Shown here: piece after piece, positions 44,724 to 53,840 of the stretch
How the letters are laid out: every line of letters starts with the position of its first letter
Position numbering within the stretch: position 1 is the stretch's first letter
Source of the DNA: Methylophilus sp. 42
GTDB lineage: Bacteria > Pseudomonadota > Gammaproteobacteria > Burkholderiales > Methylophilaceae
DNA: 64,000 bases
Reading direction: 5' to 3'
Assembly (NCBI RefSeq): GCF_000384155.1
Contig: NZ_KB913031.1
Span: 2,410,960 to 2,474,959, forward strand
The notes under the pieces: generated by a model
Seen by the model: only the letters and a program-made list of their open reading frames with translations
Databases searched by the model: none
Told to the model about the DNA's origin: nothing
Position numbers and translations under genes: made by a program

Positions 44724-45644
44724 TCACTTGGGATTTAAGGTGGGATGGCTGCGTAAATTTTCGACCATCTCGTCTATAAAGCTACGGACTTTGGAAGAGC
44801 CTAATTTGTCTTCCCGGTGCACGACATGTACCGGCCAGGGGGCTTCTTCAAAAGTTTCAAGGATCAGTCGCAATGCCTTATTTTCTACTTCACTCCATAC
44901 CTGATATGAAAGCAATCGCGCGATACCTAAACCACCTGCTGCAGCGGCTAAGGCCGCATCATTGCTGGTGACGGTCAATCGCGGATCCATCCTCAGCAAT
45001 AAAGGCTCGCCATTAGATTGCTCACTATGAGATCGAAAATGCCACTCAGTATGCGGTGAAACGGCGCTTGATGAGATGATGGAATGCTTTGAAAGGTCAG
45101 CAGGCAGCTTGGGCGTGCCGGACTTTTCGAGATAAGCGGGCGATGCACATAACACACGCCTGACCTCCCCCACTTTGATGGCCCGCAGCCCGGAATCAGG
45201 CAAGTGACCAATACGGATCGCCACATCCATGCCTTCATCCACCAGGTTGGTCACGCGGTCGACCAAATGCGCAATGATTTTGACCTGCGGATAGCGTTGC
45301 ATATAGTCAATAATGCATGGCATGACGAACATGCGGCCGAACATCACCGGCGCCGTGATCGACAGCGTACCGCGTGGCGTGGCATTACTCTCGGCGACGG
45401 CCTCATTCGCCTCTGCGATACTCACCAGGATGGCGCGTACATGCTCGTAATACTGGCGGCCTGCGTCCGTGAAGCGCACATTGCGCGTCGTTCTTTGTAA
45501 CAGCCTGGCGCCTAACTGCTCCTCTAGGGCAACCACAGCACGCGTCACCGCCGCTGGAGAAATATCCAGCTTGCGTGAGGCTGCCGCAAATCCGCCCTCT
45601 TCGGCCACGCTCGCAAACACACGCATTAAGTGAAACTGGTCGAT
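44724..45644 (-). CDS. LysR family transcriptional regulator, possible non-ATG start
   Basis: About 306 residues. N-terminal helix-turn-helix: MRVFASVAEEGGFAAASRKL and ISPAAVTRAVVALEEQLGAR, then the LysR substrate domain. Homologues begin MDQFHLMRVF; here the first codon of that segment is ATC (45642-45644), seven bases after AGGAG, while the next ATG (45626) is 25 bases from it. The ATC start is a guess. It is divergent from the PNPOx-like gene, its likely target. Confidence 0.85.
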   Translation of the reverse strand: MDQFHLMRVFASVAEEGGFAAASRKLDISPAAVTRAVVALEEQLGARLLQRTTRNVRFTDAGRQYYEHVRAILVSIAEANEAVAESNATPRGTLSITAPVMFGRMFVMPCIIDYMQRYPQVKIIAHLVDRVTNLVDEGMDVAIRIGHLPDSGLRAIKVGEVRRVLCASPAYLEKSGTPKLPADLSKHSIISSSAVSPHTEWHFRSHSEQSNGEPLLLRMDPRLTVTSNDAALAAAAGGLGIARLLSYQVWSEVENKALRLILETFEEAPWPVHVVHREDKLGSSKVRSFIDEMVENLRSHPTLNPK

Positions 45645-45747
45645 AGTATTTCTCCTGATGAAATAATGTATTGCAGCTAGCCCTGATTCTCTCATTCGCA
45701 TTATTGACTAGAATTTGTCCATACGTAAACAAAGCCAGGAGAAAATC

Positions 45748-46383
45748 ATGACGACACATTTGCTTGCAGATTTCGCGTCCCCCAGCGATATCGCGTTCAC
45801 CCCGGCGGTGAAAGCCAGGCAAGAACAACATGGCTCAAGAGCGGGCTATGCGAAATTCGAGAGTACGCGCGGCTGGGAGTCCCGTGTCACGCCTGTGCTT
45901 GCCGACTTTATTGCTGAGCAAACCAGCATGTATATGGCTACCGCCAATGCCCAGGGGCAACCTTATATGCAGCATCGCGGCGGCCCGCGTGGTTTTTTAC
46001 ATGTGCTCGACGAGCAAACACTGGCCTTTGCGGATTATGCCGGTAACAAGCAATACATCACTGCGGGTAATCTGGATGAAAATCCGAAAGCCCAGCTATT
46101 TCTGATGGATTATGCCAATGCGCAACGCATCAAAATCTGGGGAGAAGCTAAAGTGGTGACAGACGACCGTGACTTGGCAGCTCGCGTCTATTCGCCGGAT
46201 TATCAGGCAAGGGTGGAGCGTGTGATTGTGTTTACGATCAAGGCCTGGGATGCGAACTGCCCTAAACATATCCCCAAGCTGTTGAAAGTAGAGGATGTCA
46301 TACCAGCGATTCAGGCGCGTGATCAAAAGATTGCCGCTTTGGAGGCGCGATTGAAAGAGTTAGAGCAGAAACTCGCGGGGTGA
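45748..46383 (+). CDS. Pyridoxamine 5'-phosphate oxidase-like flavin-binding protein
   Basis: 211 residues with a split-barrel flavin fold. The N-terminal region and FIAEQTSMYMATANAQGQPY, with HRGGPRGFLHVLDEQTLAFA and AGNKQYITAGNL, match the PNPOx-like family. The C-terminus is a coiled helix (QKIAALEARLKELEQKLAG). ATG 45748 follows AGGAGAAAATC. It likely binds FMN or F420; the substrate is unknown. Divergent from the LysR gene. Confidence 0.87.
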   Translation: MTTHLLADFASPSDIAFTPAVKARQEQHGSRAGYAKFESTRGWESRVTPVLADFIAEQTSMYMATANAQGQPYMQHRGGPRGFLHVLDEQTLAFADYAGNKQYITAGNLDENPKAQLFLMDYANAQRIKIWGEAKVVTDDRDLAARVYSPDYQARVERVIVFTIKAWDANCPKHIPKLLKVEDVIPAIQARDQKIAALEARLKELEQKLAG

Positions 46384-46418
46384 TAAGCGTCAGTGTTATA
46401 TCAGTCTGCGCTTCATGA

Positions 46419-46449
46419 TTGAATGGCTGCGGGAAACGCAGCCATTCAA
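46419..46449. terminator. Strong hairpin between convergent genes
   Basis: A perfect 13-pair stem TTGAATGGCTGCG / CGCAGCCATTCAA with a five-base loop, placed between the PNPOx-like gene and the convergent DUF6232-like gene. No clear T run follows on either strand, so its action as a terminator is uncertain. Confidence 0.55.
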
Positions 46450-46464
46450 CAACTTAAAGAGTCC

Positions 46465-46842
46465 CTAGCTGGCATCGCCTCTTAAAGCAATCGCTACATT
46501 CAAAGCTGTGAGCACGTTTTCTGCGTCCAAGCTGTTTTCGCTGACTAATGCCTGATGTTCACCTGCTGGCGTGTGGATGACGATTGAATATCTGGGCGTG
46601 GCTAAAAACCACAGCACACCGCCATAAATGATTGAAAAAATACCCACCAGCGGCAAGCTGCCACTGCCGAACAACAGCGCCAGGCCACCGAATAGGCATA
46701 CGCGGGCAAAACCAAGTTGCGGTTTGAGGATTCTGCGCTCTATCGTGGTCACGCTTTTAATGGCGATGGTTTTACCGTTAACAATAAAGCGACTGTTACT
46801 CACGCTGACGCCTTGATGGCTGAAATAGATTGCTTCTTCCAT
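46465..46842 (-). CDS. DUF6232-like membrane protein, paralogue 1
   Basis: 125 residues: an N-terminal part with VSVSNSRFIVNGKTIAIKSV, two hydrophobic helices (about 44-78, FGGLALLFGSG and IFSIIYGGVLWFLA), then YSIVIHTPAGEHQALVSEN. It resembles the protein at 47407-47865 along its length. Function unknown; the pair may have arisen by duplication. Confidence 0.78.
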   Translation of the reverse strand: MEEAIYFSHQGVSVSNSRFIVNGKTIAIKSVTTIERRILKPQLGFARVCLFGGLALLFGSGSLPLVGIFSIIYGGVLWFLATPRYSIVIHTPAGEHQALVSENSLDAENVLTALNVAIALRGDAS

Positions 46843-47005
46843 AGCGCATCTCCATTGTTATCAATGAATAAAATTTTAACACGAAAATATCAATAATTAA
46901 CTATTAATAACAATTTAGCGGGGCTTTTTGGTGACCAGTAACCGCTATACTTGCCTTGAATAAGGTGCAAACCCTGTGCTGGCACAGACATATAAGGATA
47001 GCGAT

Positions 47006-47395
47006 ATGCATCAAAAAACGTTTCTGGCAAAAGATGGCCAGACTTATACCCTGAATCTCAACGAAACAGGCGAGGAAATTGTTGTCTTACTCGATCACGA
47101 GCAGGTCGGTGTGATTGATTTTCAGTTTAGCAAAGGCATACAAGGTGCCGAGAGCTACCTGATCACCGTGCTGGACCTGGAAAAGTGCAAACGCAAAGGC
47201 ATAGGCGAAGCCTCACTCAGGTTTCATCAAGCCGTTTTCCGCCGTCCGTTAAGGGCCAATGGCGACATTCGGGAAGGCAGGCAATCGCAAGAAAGCCAGC
47301 TGACAAAAGAAGGCAGCGGCTTTATTGGCCATATGCGCGCCAAAGGCGTGATCGAACTGATCGATTTTCACGGCGCCTTCAGTGAAGACGAGTAG
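47006..47395 (+). CDS. Protein of unknown function between DUF6232-like paralogues
   Basis: 129 residues from the ATG at 47006 behind AAGGATAG. Soluble, with FLAKDGQTYTLNLNETGEE and VLDLEKCKRKGIGEASLRFH. The latter resembles the acetyl-CoA loop of GNAT enzymes only loosely. No family assigned. It is flanked on both sides by minus-strand DUF6232-like genes. Confidence 0.65.
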   Translation: MHQKTFLAKDGQTYTLNLNETGEEIVVLLDHEQVGVIDFQFSKGIQGAESYLITVLDLEKCKRKGIGEASLRFHQAVFRRPLRANGDIREGRQSQESQLTKEGSGFIGHMRAKGVIELIDFHGAFSEDE

Positions 47396-47406
47396 CAAGC
47401 ACCGCC

Positions 47407-47865
47407 TCACTCAATCAGTGGCGGTGACATCGGTGGAAAATCCGTATGCGTGACGTGAGATGATCCTCGCACAGGCACAGAACCACTCACCGCAGACACG
47501 CCTCGATTAATCAAGGCAGCATCCAGCGCCCGAATAACCTGCTCAATATAGCTGCTATTGTGATCTTTCAGTACCTTATGCTCGCCCGTGGCAGTCTTTA
47601 TCACCACAACATAGCTCGTTTTGACAAACAGCCACGTCATCACACCAAGCGCGATTAAACAACCGCCCACGACAAATAGCGCGCCTTCGGTCAGCAGAAA
47701 TAATAATCCGATAGAGAGGATGAAAACCGCCAGACTTCGCGGCGGCTCAACCACGCCCAGCCGTACTGAAATGATGTCACGTATATTGTATATATAACCG
47801 CTCGCGATAAAGCGGCTGTCGCTGATGATGACACCACCATCGCTGAAAAATACTTTTCTATCCAT
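47407..47865 (-). CDS. DUF6232-like membrane protein, paralogue 2
   Basis: 152 residues with the same layout as paralogue 1: VFFSDGGVIISDSRFIASGY, two hydrophobic helices (VFILSIGLLFLLTEGALFVV, LIALGVMTWLFV), then YVVVIKTATGEHKVLKDHN. A Pro/Ser-rich C-terminal tail is extra. Function unknown. Confidence 0.78.
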   Translation of the reverse strand: MDRKVFFSDGGVIISDSRFIASGYIYNIRDIISVRLGVVEPPRSLAVFILSIGLLFLLTEGALFVVGGCLIALGVMTWLFVKTSYVVVIKTATGEHKVLKDHNSSYIEQVIRALDAALINRGVSAVSGSVPVRGSSHVTHTDFPPMSPPLIE

Positions 47866-48209
47866 GGCTTGCTCCTTTAGAGCTATCTAGACGGGGGCGA
47901 GTCAGGGATGAAAGAGCAGCAATCACGAAGACACCCACGCACACTGCGTGTTACGTTGTGAATCTATACGACTCAAACGCATGCCACTGAAGTAAAAGCG
48001 CTACTAGGGAAGCACGAGCAAGAGGCTTAAAACGACAAATAAAGACAATGACTTAAGTGAGAAGACCTCAAACGACCACAAAGAGGAGAAGGTAAGACGA
48101 TATCCGAGAGGGTTTCAATTCACTATACGCCCATGCAAGATGTCATGTGCATTATTTTCATACGTTAAGATGACTGGCAGTGGCATGTCTACCCTGCCTC
48201 AATAATGAT
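47866..48209. other. Intergenic region without recognised features
   Basis: 344 bases between a DUF6232-like gene and the end of the GGDEF reading frame. I see no convincing gene, hairpin or repeat. Confidence 0.5.
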
Positions 48210-49280
48210 CTACACTGTTTCAACCATAAACACACCATTTTTACCGTTTTTCTTGGCGGTATACATGGCCTTGTCCGCTTGCCGGATAAGCTCGGTGGGT
48301 TGCGTTTCCTGAGAATGCTCACTGGTGTAATAAGCAATACCAATACTGACGGTGATATTTAAGGTCACCTGGTTAAAGTGAAATGGTTCTGAGATCGTAT
48401 GCAGAATTTTTTCTGCAATTCTGGTCGCGTCAGAAACTTGACTGACCCCTTCCAGCACAATAATAAACTCGTCACCGGCATAGCGGGCAACCGTGTCAGA
48501 CTGACGCGTGGACTTATCTATCCTGTTGGCAACCTCGCGCAACAGCATATCGCCGACATTGTGGCCATAAGTATCATTCACCGATTTAAAACCATCCAGG
48601 TCAACAAACAAAATAGACAGCGTAGTTTGATTGGCTTTGGCACGTTGCACCGCAATAGGCAGTATCTCTTCCAGCTTGCGCCGGTTGGGCAGGCCGGTTA
48701 AGGGGTCATTGCGGGCTTCGTTTTTGAGTAGACTTTCCAGTTGTTTTCTATCGGTAATATCCCTGAGAAACGAGGTAAACAGCGTTTGATCATTGATCTC
48801 CAGCACATTCACCTGCAACTCTATCGGGATACGCACGCCATCTTTCCTCATCGCTTCAAGCTCGATGCGCTTGCCCATCATGTCTGACTGTTTTTCCAGT
48901 GCAAACCGCCGCATGCCTGCCTGATGTGCCTGCTGCAACTCATTAGGAATAATCAGCTTATCCAGCTTGCGACCGATCGCCTCCTCATCGCCCCAGCCGA
49001 ATATATGCTCCGCCTGCTTATTCCAGGCTTTGACAATGCCTTCTGCATCCATGCACACGTAGGCGTCGTTGGCGTTATCTAAAATGGTGCGCAGCTCTAA
49101 CTCTGCATTTTGTAACAGCTGCTCCGAGGCCGCTTTTTCCTGATAGGCCGCCAGCATGGATTTGTTTGCCTGTTTAAGCTCTTCAGTACGCTGGCTGACT
49201 TTCTCTTCCAGCGTTTTACGTAACAAGGTCAGCGCCGCTTCTGTTTCTTTGGCACTTTGGATATCTTTGACAATCGCCAC
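48210..49280 (-). CDS. PAS-GGDEF half of a split diguanylate cyclase
   Basis: 356 residues from a GTG at 49280. A coiled segment (LEEKVSQRTEELKQANKSML) is followed by a PAS domain (LDNANDAYVCMDAEGIVKAW) and a GGDEF domain with AGDEF in place of GGDEF, plus DPLTGLPNRRKLEEILP and FVDLDGFKSVNDTYGH. It is in frame with the gene upstream (49329-50108); only a TAA at 49329-49331 separates them. The split product may be inactive or act separately in making c-di-GMP. Confidence 0.78.
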   Translation of the reverse strand: MAIVKDIQSAKETEAALTLLRKTLEEKVSQRTEELKQANKSMLAAYQEKAASEQLLQNAELELRTILDNANDAYVCMDAEGIVKAWNKQAEHIFGWGDEEAIGRKLDKLIIPNELQQAHQAGMRRFALEKQSDMMGKRIELEAMRKDGVRIPIELQVNVLEINDQTLFTSFLRDITDRKQLESLLKNEARNDPLTGLPNRRKLEEILPIAVQRAKANQTTLSILFVDLDGFKSVNDTYGHNVGDMLLREVANRIDKSTRQSDTVARYAGDEFIIVLEGVSQVSDATRIAEKILHTISEPFHFNQVTLNITVSIGIAYYTSEHSQETQPTELIRQADKAMYTAKKNGKNGVFMVETV

Positions 49281-49328
49281 AAAATAATCGAGTTCGCCCG
49301 CGGGGTTTAACTGCTTGGTGACAGTCAG

Positions 49329-50108
49329 TTAAACCCACACCGGCTCACCACTTTTTTTCACGTATCTTTTTTCAAGCTGATAACGATTTAACTTACCGGC
49401 GACTAATTGATCCAGCAGATTTAAATCAGTGTTTAAATCCTCAGGCAAAGTAATATCCTGAAATGTCAGCGGCAATAACTCCGCCTTGGAATAGTCAACG
49501 ATTCGGCATAACTCTTCGTTCACTTCTAACCAACTGCCGTTTGGCTTCACCATGGCAATGCCAATGGCTGCATTTTCAAATAGGGTTTTAAATTTGCTTT
49601 CAGAGCTTTGAAGCGATTGTTTGGCTGCCAGCATGCGCTCACGGAACTGCAACTCACGCGTCGCAAGATGTGCCAGGTCATTCAGCGCAGCCAACTCTTT
49701 TTCAGTAGGTTTTTTAGGTTTTTCATCAATGACGCATAGTGTGCCCAGCGCATAACCTTCCAGGCTTTTGATCGGGATGCCGGCATAAAAACGGATATTG
49801 GGGGCATTCAACACCAGCGGATTTTTGGCAAAGCGCTCATCGGTCAGCGCATTCTCAACAATCAGCTGCTCACCGCTTTCAACCGCGTGCGTGCAAAAAG
49901 AAATATCGCGTGCGGTTTCTGACACCTCAACCCCGTGTTTGGACTTAAACCATTGCCGATGTTCATCCACCAGTGAAATCAGCGAGATCGGTGTATCAAG
50001 AATGGTCGAGGCAACCCTGGTAATGGTGTCGAAAAAATCCTCAGGCGCAGAGTCGAGCAGCCCTAGGGCGTAGAGTTTTTCTAATCTTCGCTGTTCATCA
50101 TTCACCAT
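49329..50108 (-). CDS. GAF-PAS half of a split diguanylate cyclase
   Basis: 259 residues from the ATG at 50108 (a longer frame runs to 50156). A GAF domain ([45 protein letters not shown]) is followed by a PAS domain ([31 protein letters not shown]) that stops at the TAA where PAS sequence normally continues. The next codons read LTVTKQLNPAGELDYFVAIV, the expected remainder of the PAS domain, so the stop is a nonsense mutation rather than a real gene end. Confidence 0.75.
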   Translation of the reverse strand: MVNDEQRRLEKLYALGLLDSAPEDFFDTITRVASTILDTPISLISLVDEHRQWFKSKHGVEVSETARDISFCTHAVESGEQLIVENALTDERFAKNPLVLNAPNIRFYAGIPIKSLEGYALGTLCVIDEKPKKPTEKELAALNDLAHLATRELQFRERMLAAKQSLQSSESKFKTLFENAAIGIAMVKPNGSWLEVNEELCRIVDYSKAELLPLTFQDITLPEDLNTDLNLLDQLVAGKLNRYQLEKRYVKKSGEPVWV

Positions 50109-50245
50109 TTTTGTACTCACATATTGAGCGGCATTCAATACCTGAAATAACGTCACGCCAACGATAAAATTAACGCTTTTTAGCTAAAAATCTTTGCGCA
50201 AATACTGAACATAGCAAGAAACGCAGCTCCATGCCAGCAACAGAT

Positions 50246-50271
50246 GTAAAAAAACGGGGCAATTGCCCCGT
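50246..50271 (-). terminator. Terminator of the small cytochrome c gene
   Basis: ACGGGGC-AATT-GCCCCGT at 50254-50271, with a run of T following on the minus strand. Confidence 0.88.
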
Positions 50272-50293
50272 CAGAATGGATATCAACCATTTT

Positions 50294-50641
50294 TTATAGA
50301 GAAGTAATCCACTGCACCACTTCTTTGAATTCCTCATCGCTCAATTTGCCAGCATTAGGCGGCATAGGCAACACGCCCCAATTGCCACGTCCGCCTGTTT
50401 TAATTTTTTCGATCAATGTCGCCTGCACATCCTGGCCTTTATATTTGGCAGAAACATCTTTAAATGCCGGGCCAACCTTGCGGCTATCGACATTGTGGCA
50501 AGCCAGGCAACCGCCTTTGTCTGCCAGTGCCGCACCATCAGCCCAGGCTGCTTGTGAGGCCAAACCCAGCGCTGCGACAAACAGCAAACTGGTGAGGGTG
50601 GTCACGGGTAACCATGCTTGTTTTGATTGAGTGTTCATCAT
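50294..50641 (-). CDS. Periplasmic class I cytochrome c (c551/c552-like)
   Basis: 115 residues with a Sec leader ending AWA and one heme site CLACH; the axial Met is in VLPMPPNAGK. Its place directly after mauN on the same strand, and the lack of amicyanin, make it a candidate electron carrier for methylamine dehydrogenase, though azurins do this in some Methylophilus. The start at 50641 gives a normal leader. Confidence 0.88.
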   Translation of the reverse strand: MMNTQSKQAWLPVTTLTSLLFVAALGLASQAAWADGAALADKGGCLACHNVDSRKVGPAFKDVSAKYKGQDVQATLIEKIKTGGRGNWGVLPMPPNAGKLSDEEFKEVVQWITSL

Positions 50642-50747
50642 GAAATCCAGTGTATTTGGTAAGAGAATTCTAATGGTCAGCGCGGGCGTCTGATGGCAAA
50701 AATCGGCATCACTTGGCATCTGCGTCATACGGTTGAAACAAGCACGG

Positions 50748-51596
50748 CTAGTGCTCACTCACCACAGAAATGCCTTTGAACTCGCCCTGTTTTTTAAAGC
50801 TGAGATTCATCGCTAAAGCCCCCGTCGAACACTGGTCCAGGCAAGCCCCGCAGCGGGTGCAATCACCTGACGTGACAAAAGCCGCTTTCTTCGCTACCAC
50901 AGGTGCCAGCACATGTGGCTCCGGGCAGACCTTGATGCATTCAGCACAACCGTGACAAGCCCCCAGCTGGGTAGCTTTGACGCGTAAACGACCCATTCGC
51001 CCCAGCTCGGAATAAAACGCACCGACCGGGCAAATATGGCTGCACCAGCCACGGCGCGTCACAAACACATCGAACAGGAAAATACTGGCTAGCACCGTTG
51101 CGCCTGCGACTGAACCCCACATCAGTTCGCGCTGGAACAAGGTGATCGGATTGATCGTCTCCCAGGCCAGGGTGCCGGAAAGCAGTGACAGCAGCAGCGA
51201 TAACCCCAATATCGCCACGCGCAGGTTTTTTGAGAGCGTGAAATTGCTTTTGATATTTAACTTTTGTCGTACCCAGTAAGACAAATCCGTCACCAGGTTA
51301 ATCGGGCATACCCAACTGCAGTAAATGCGCCCGCCCAGAAGCAGGTAAAACACGGCCACGATAGCCACACCGATCAGCGCTGCCTTGCCCAAAGGAGCAC
51401 CAGCGAATAGTGATTGCAGCCAGATATAAGGATCCGTCAGGCCAATACCGAACCAGACGCTGGAGGACAGATTGCCTTGTGCAAAATAGCCACCGGCTGG
51501 CAATTCAACGGCAAAAGCGGCAATAATCAGTAACTGAATGATACGCCGACTGAACAGCCAGCGATTGCGGTAGAGCATGGCTTGCAGACGTCGCAT
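50748..51596 (-). CDS. mauN: Ferredoxin-type protein MauN
   Basis: 282 residues, a NapH-like membrane iron-sulfur protein of the methylamine cluster. Four to five hydrophobic helices carry two CxxxCP loops (CSWVCPINLV, CSHICPVGAF) and end in two 4Fe-4S motifs (CHGCAECIKVC, CTRCGACLDQC). MauN is thought to supply electrons in cofactor maturation. The ATG at 51596 lies four bases after the mauM stop; an upstream start at 51632 would overlap mauM. Confidence 0.9.
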   Translation of the reverse strand: MRRLQAMLYRNRWLFSRRIIQLLIIAAFAVELPAGGYFAQGNLSSSVWFGIGLTDPYIWLQSLFAGAPLGKAALIGVAIVAVFYLLLGGRIYCSWVCPINLVTDLSYWVRQKLNIKSNFTLSKNLRVAILGLSLLLSLLSGTLAWETINPITLFQRELMWGSVAGATVLASIFLFDVFVTRRGWCSHICPVGAFYSELGRMGRLRVKATQLGACHGCAECIKVCPEPHVLAPVVAKKAAFVTSGDCTRCGACLDQCSTGALAMNLSFKKQGEFKGISVVSEH

Positions 51597-51600
51597 AGGC

Positions 51601-52281
51601 TTACCAGCGGCCCACCGATTGCGCACCTTCAACGCCTAAACCCAATTCACGCGGCAACACGCGTATGGCCGCCTCAGATAGCACGCAGTGTTTTTCACAG
51701 GTGCCGCAGCCGGTGCACTTACTGCTATCTACCGTAGGAATCTGCAATACACCGCGTTCGTTTTTAATCGGCTTTAACGAGATGGCTTCCCCAATAATCG
51801 GGCATACGCGCACACAAATACTGCAGGTAAGGCCTTTGTAATTGAGGCAGGTCTCATGCCCGACCAGCACCGCGACGCCCATATCAGCTTTTTTGATATC
51901 AGTCAGCAAGGGACTGAGCGCTCCCGTCGGACAGGCACGCGCACAAGGGATATCGGGACACATGCGGCAAGGGTCATTGCGGCCGACAAAATAAGGTGTG
52001 CCGGTGGGCGCCGGATCACTCCAGCTGGCCAGGTGCAAAATGTCATAGGGGCAGGCTTCTACGCACAGACCACAGCGGATACAGGCGGCATTGAACTCCA
52101 GCTCTGGCAAGGCGCCTGGTGGCCGCAGCACGTTGGCCGCACGCGCCGGACGCGAATCCAGTACCGCTTTGCCAAACATGGTAATGACGGTCGCCGCGCC
52201 TAACTGGCGGAAAATCTTGCGAAAAACCTTACGCCGTTCAGGCTCAGCGATTTCGGCTGCTACAGATATTTTGTCGGCCAT
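51601..52281 (-). CDS. mauM: Ferredoxin-type protein MauM
   Basis: 226 residues, NapG-like. A twin-arginine-like leader (RRKVFRKIFRQLG) is followed by four 4Fe-4S motifs: CIRCGLCVEAC, CRMCPDIPCARAC, CSICVRVC and CTGCGTCEKHC. It works with MauN in electron transfer. The start at 52281 overlaps the end of mauL by 38 bases. Not strictly essential for methylamine growth in studied strains. Confidence 0.9.
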   Translation of the reverse strand: MADKISVAAEIAEPERRKVFRKIFRQLGAATVITMFGKAVLDSRPARAANVLRPPGALPELEFNAACIRCGLCVEACPYDILHLASWSDPAPTGTPYFVGRNDPCRMCPDIPCARACPTGALSPLLTDIKKADMGVAVLVGHETCLNYKGLTCSICVRVCPIIGEAISLKPIKNERGVLQIPTVDSSKCTGCGTCEKHCVLSEAAIRVLPRELGLGVEGAQSVGRW

Positions 52282-52780
52282 CGAGAATCTCCTGACGAGT
52301 GAACCTAGGTAAGTCAGACTTAGAAACAGAAGAAGACGTGTTCGCCGCATTTATAAGCAAATTGGCGCGAATAATCGGATGTATCCAGCATTGCAGCACA
52401 AACTCGCCTTTGGCATCCGCTGGCACCTGCCAGTGTACGGTGGTGCCCGGGGTTTGCACGCCCATATTCACCATGGTTCCGTCCGGGTAAGTCACATAAA
52501 TACTGTGCGAAATATCTGAACGGTTGCGGATGGTAATGGTGTCGCCTGGCTGTGGTACAAAATCCACAGGCGCGAACTCATGGTCAGATAGCGTCATGGC
52601 ATGACTGGTAATGATGTGATTATTCGCACGGCTCATGGGCGCATGACTGGGCGTGCTACAGCTGGCCAGGTAAAACGCCAGCAATATGAGCAAGGCATAC
52701 ATGCCAATCCAGGTGGAGAGTTTGCGCGATATATTCATCATTAAGGGCACATGCGTTTTCATCTGTTTTTTTGCCATCAT
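52244..52780 (-). CDS. mauL: Methylamine utilization protein MauL (cupredoxin-like)
   Basis: 178 residues. An N-terminal membrane or lipoprotein signal (MYALLILLAFYLASC, with LASC as a possible lipobox) precedes a cupredoxin-like domain: FVPQPGDTITIRNRSDISHS with a candidate His, and FVLQCWIHPIIRANL with Cys and His as in copper sites. The role of MauL in methylamine dehydrogenase formation is not well defined. Confidence 0.88.
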   Translation of the reverse strand: MMAKKQMKTHVPLMMNISRKLSTWIGMYALLILLAFYLASCSTPSHAPMSRANNHIITSHAMTLSDHEFAPVDFVPQPGDTITIRNRSDISHSIYVTYPDGTMVNMGVQTPGTTVHWQVPADAKGEFVLQCWIHPIIRANLLINAANTSSSVSKSDLPRFTRQEILDGRQNICSSRNR

Positions 52781-52789
52781 TCAGGATGA

Positions 52790-53797
52790 CTACTGTGGCA
52801 TCATCGGCGCTTGAATATTCAAGGCACCACCATCCAGGCTTTGGATAAACGCAATCAGGTCACTTTCTTCCAGATCGGATAATTCAAACTTCTGCATATC
52901 CTTGGAAAGACTCTCACGCTGAATGGCTTCACTTTTGTAATGCTTGATCACTGTTTTCAGGCCACGGATGGAACCATCATGCATATACGGCCCTTCAATC
53001 GACAGGTCACGTAAAGACGGGGTTTTAAAGGCATGCTGCATCAAGGTCACCTGCGCGGGTACTTTGGCACCACGACCTAAATCTTTGCTTGGCAAGCCGA
53101 TGTCATGAAAACTGTCGTCGGTAAACCGCCATGCGCTATGGCAAGCGGCACAATTAGCTTTATTTTTATCGTTAAACACGACAAATCCACGCTTGGCCTG
53201 CTCACTGATGGCCTGCTCGTCGCCTTCTACCCAGCGGTCAAACGGCGCCGGATTCGACACCAGCGTACGCTGGAAACTGGCCAGTGCCTGCGTGATGCGC
53301 TGCTGGTTAATACTGTCATCGCCAAAAGCCTGGGTAAACAAAAGTCGGTAACCCTGGATTTGCTGTAAACGCCCCACCAGGCTGGTGAGGTCAAAATTCA
53401 TTTCATGTGCCGTGGTAATCGGCAACACAGCCTGCGCTTCGAGGGTCGCTGCACGGCCATCCCACATGAGTGCACTTAACCAGGCACTGTTTAATACCGT
53501 CGGCGTGCGACGGGCATTGCTGACGCCTTCTGCCTGCAACGGCAAGTTGCGGCCATCACTCCAGCGCTGGTCTGGTGAATGACAGGTGGCACAAGCCATC
53601 CCGCCTGACCTTGAAAGGCGCTGATCGAAAAACAGGGTTTTTCCCAGCGTGGCTTTTTCCAGGGTCAGGGGGTTAGACAGGGGTGATGGAATACTGTCTG
53701 GCCGCTTGAATTTTTCCCTCGGAGGAAGATCGGCGGACCAGGCAGTATTCACCACCATCAGCGTGCTTATGATTAGAACCCAGTTTCTAAACCACAT
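52790..53797 (-). CDS. mauG: Di-heme enzyme MauG
   Basis: 335 residues with a Sec leader and two c-heme motifs, CATCH (in [13 protein letters not shown]) and CAACH (in [12 protein letters not shown]). MauG oxidises the precursor of methylamine dehydrogenase to complete the tryptophan tryptophylquinone in MauA. It belongs to the bacterial di-heme peroxidase family. It lies between mauA and mauL, the normal order. Confidence 0.95.
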   Translation of the reverse strand: MWFRNWVLIISTLMVVNTAWSADLPPREKFKRPDSIPSPLSNPLTLEKATLGKTLFFDQRLSRSGGMACATCHSPDQRWSDGRNLPLQAEGVSNARRTPTVLNSAWLSALMWDGRAATLEAQAVLPITTAHEMNFDLTSLVGRLQQIQGYRLLFTQAFGDDSINQQRITQALASFQRTLVSNPAPFDRWVEGDEQAISEQAKRGFVVFNDKNKANCAACHSAWRFTDDSFHDIGLPSKDLGRGAKVPAQVTLMQHAFKTPSLRDLSIEGPYMHDGSIRGLKTVIKHYKSEAIQRESLSKDMQKFELSDLEESDLIAFIQSLDGGALNIQAPMMPQ

Positions 53798-53840
53798 ACT
53801 GATTTTTCTTTAACAACAAGCGCTAATATGCGTTACGCAA

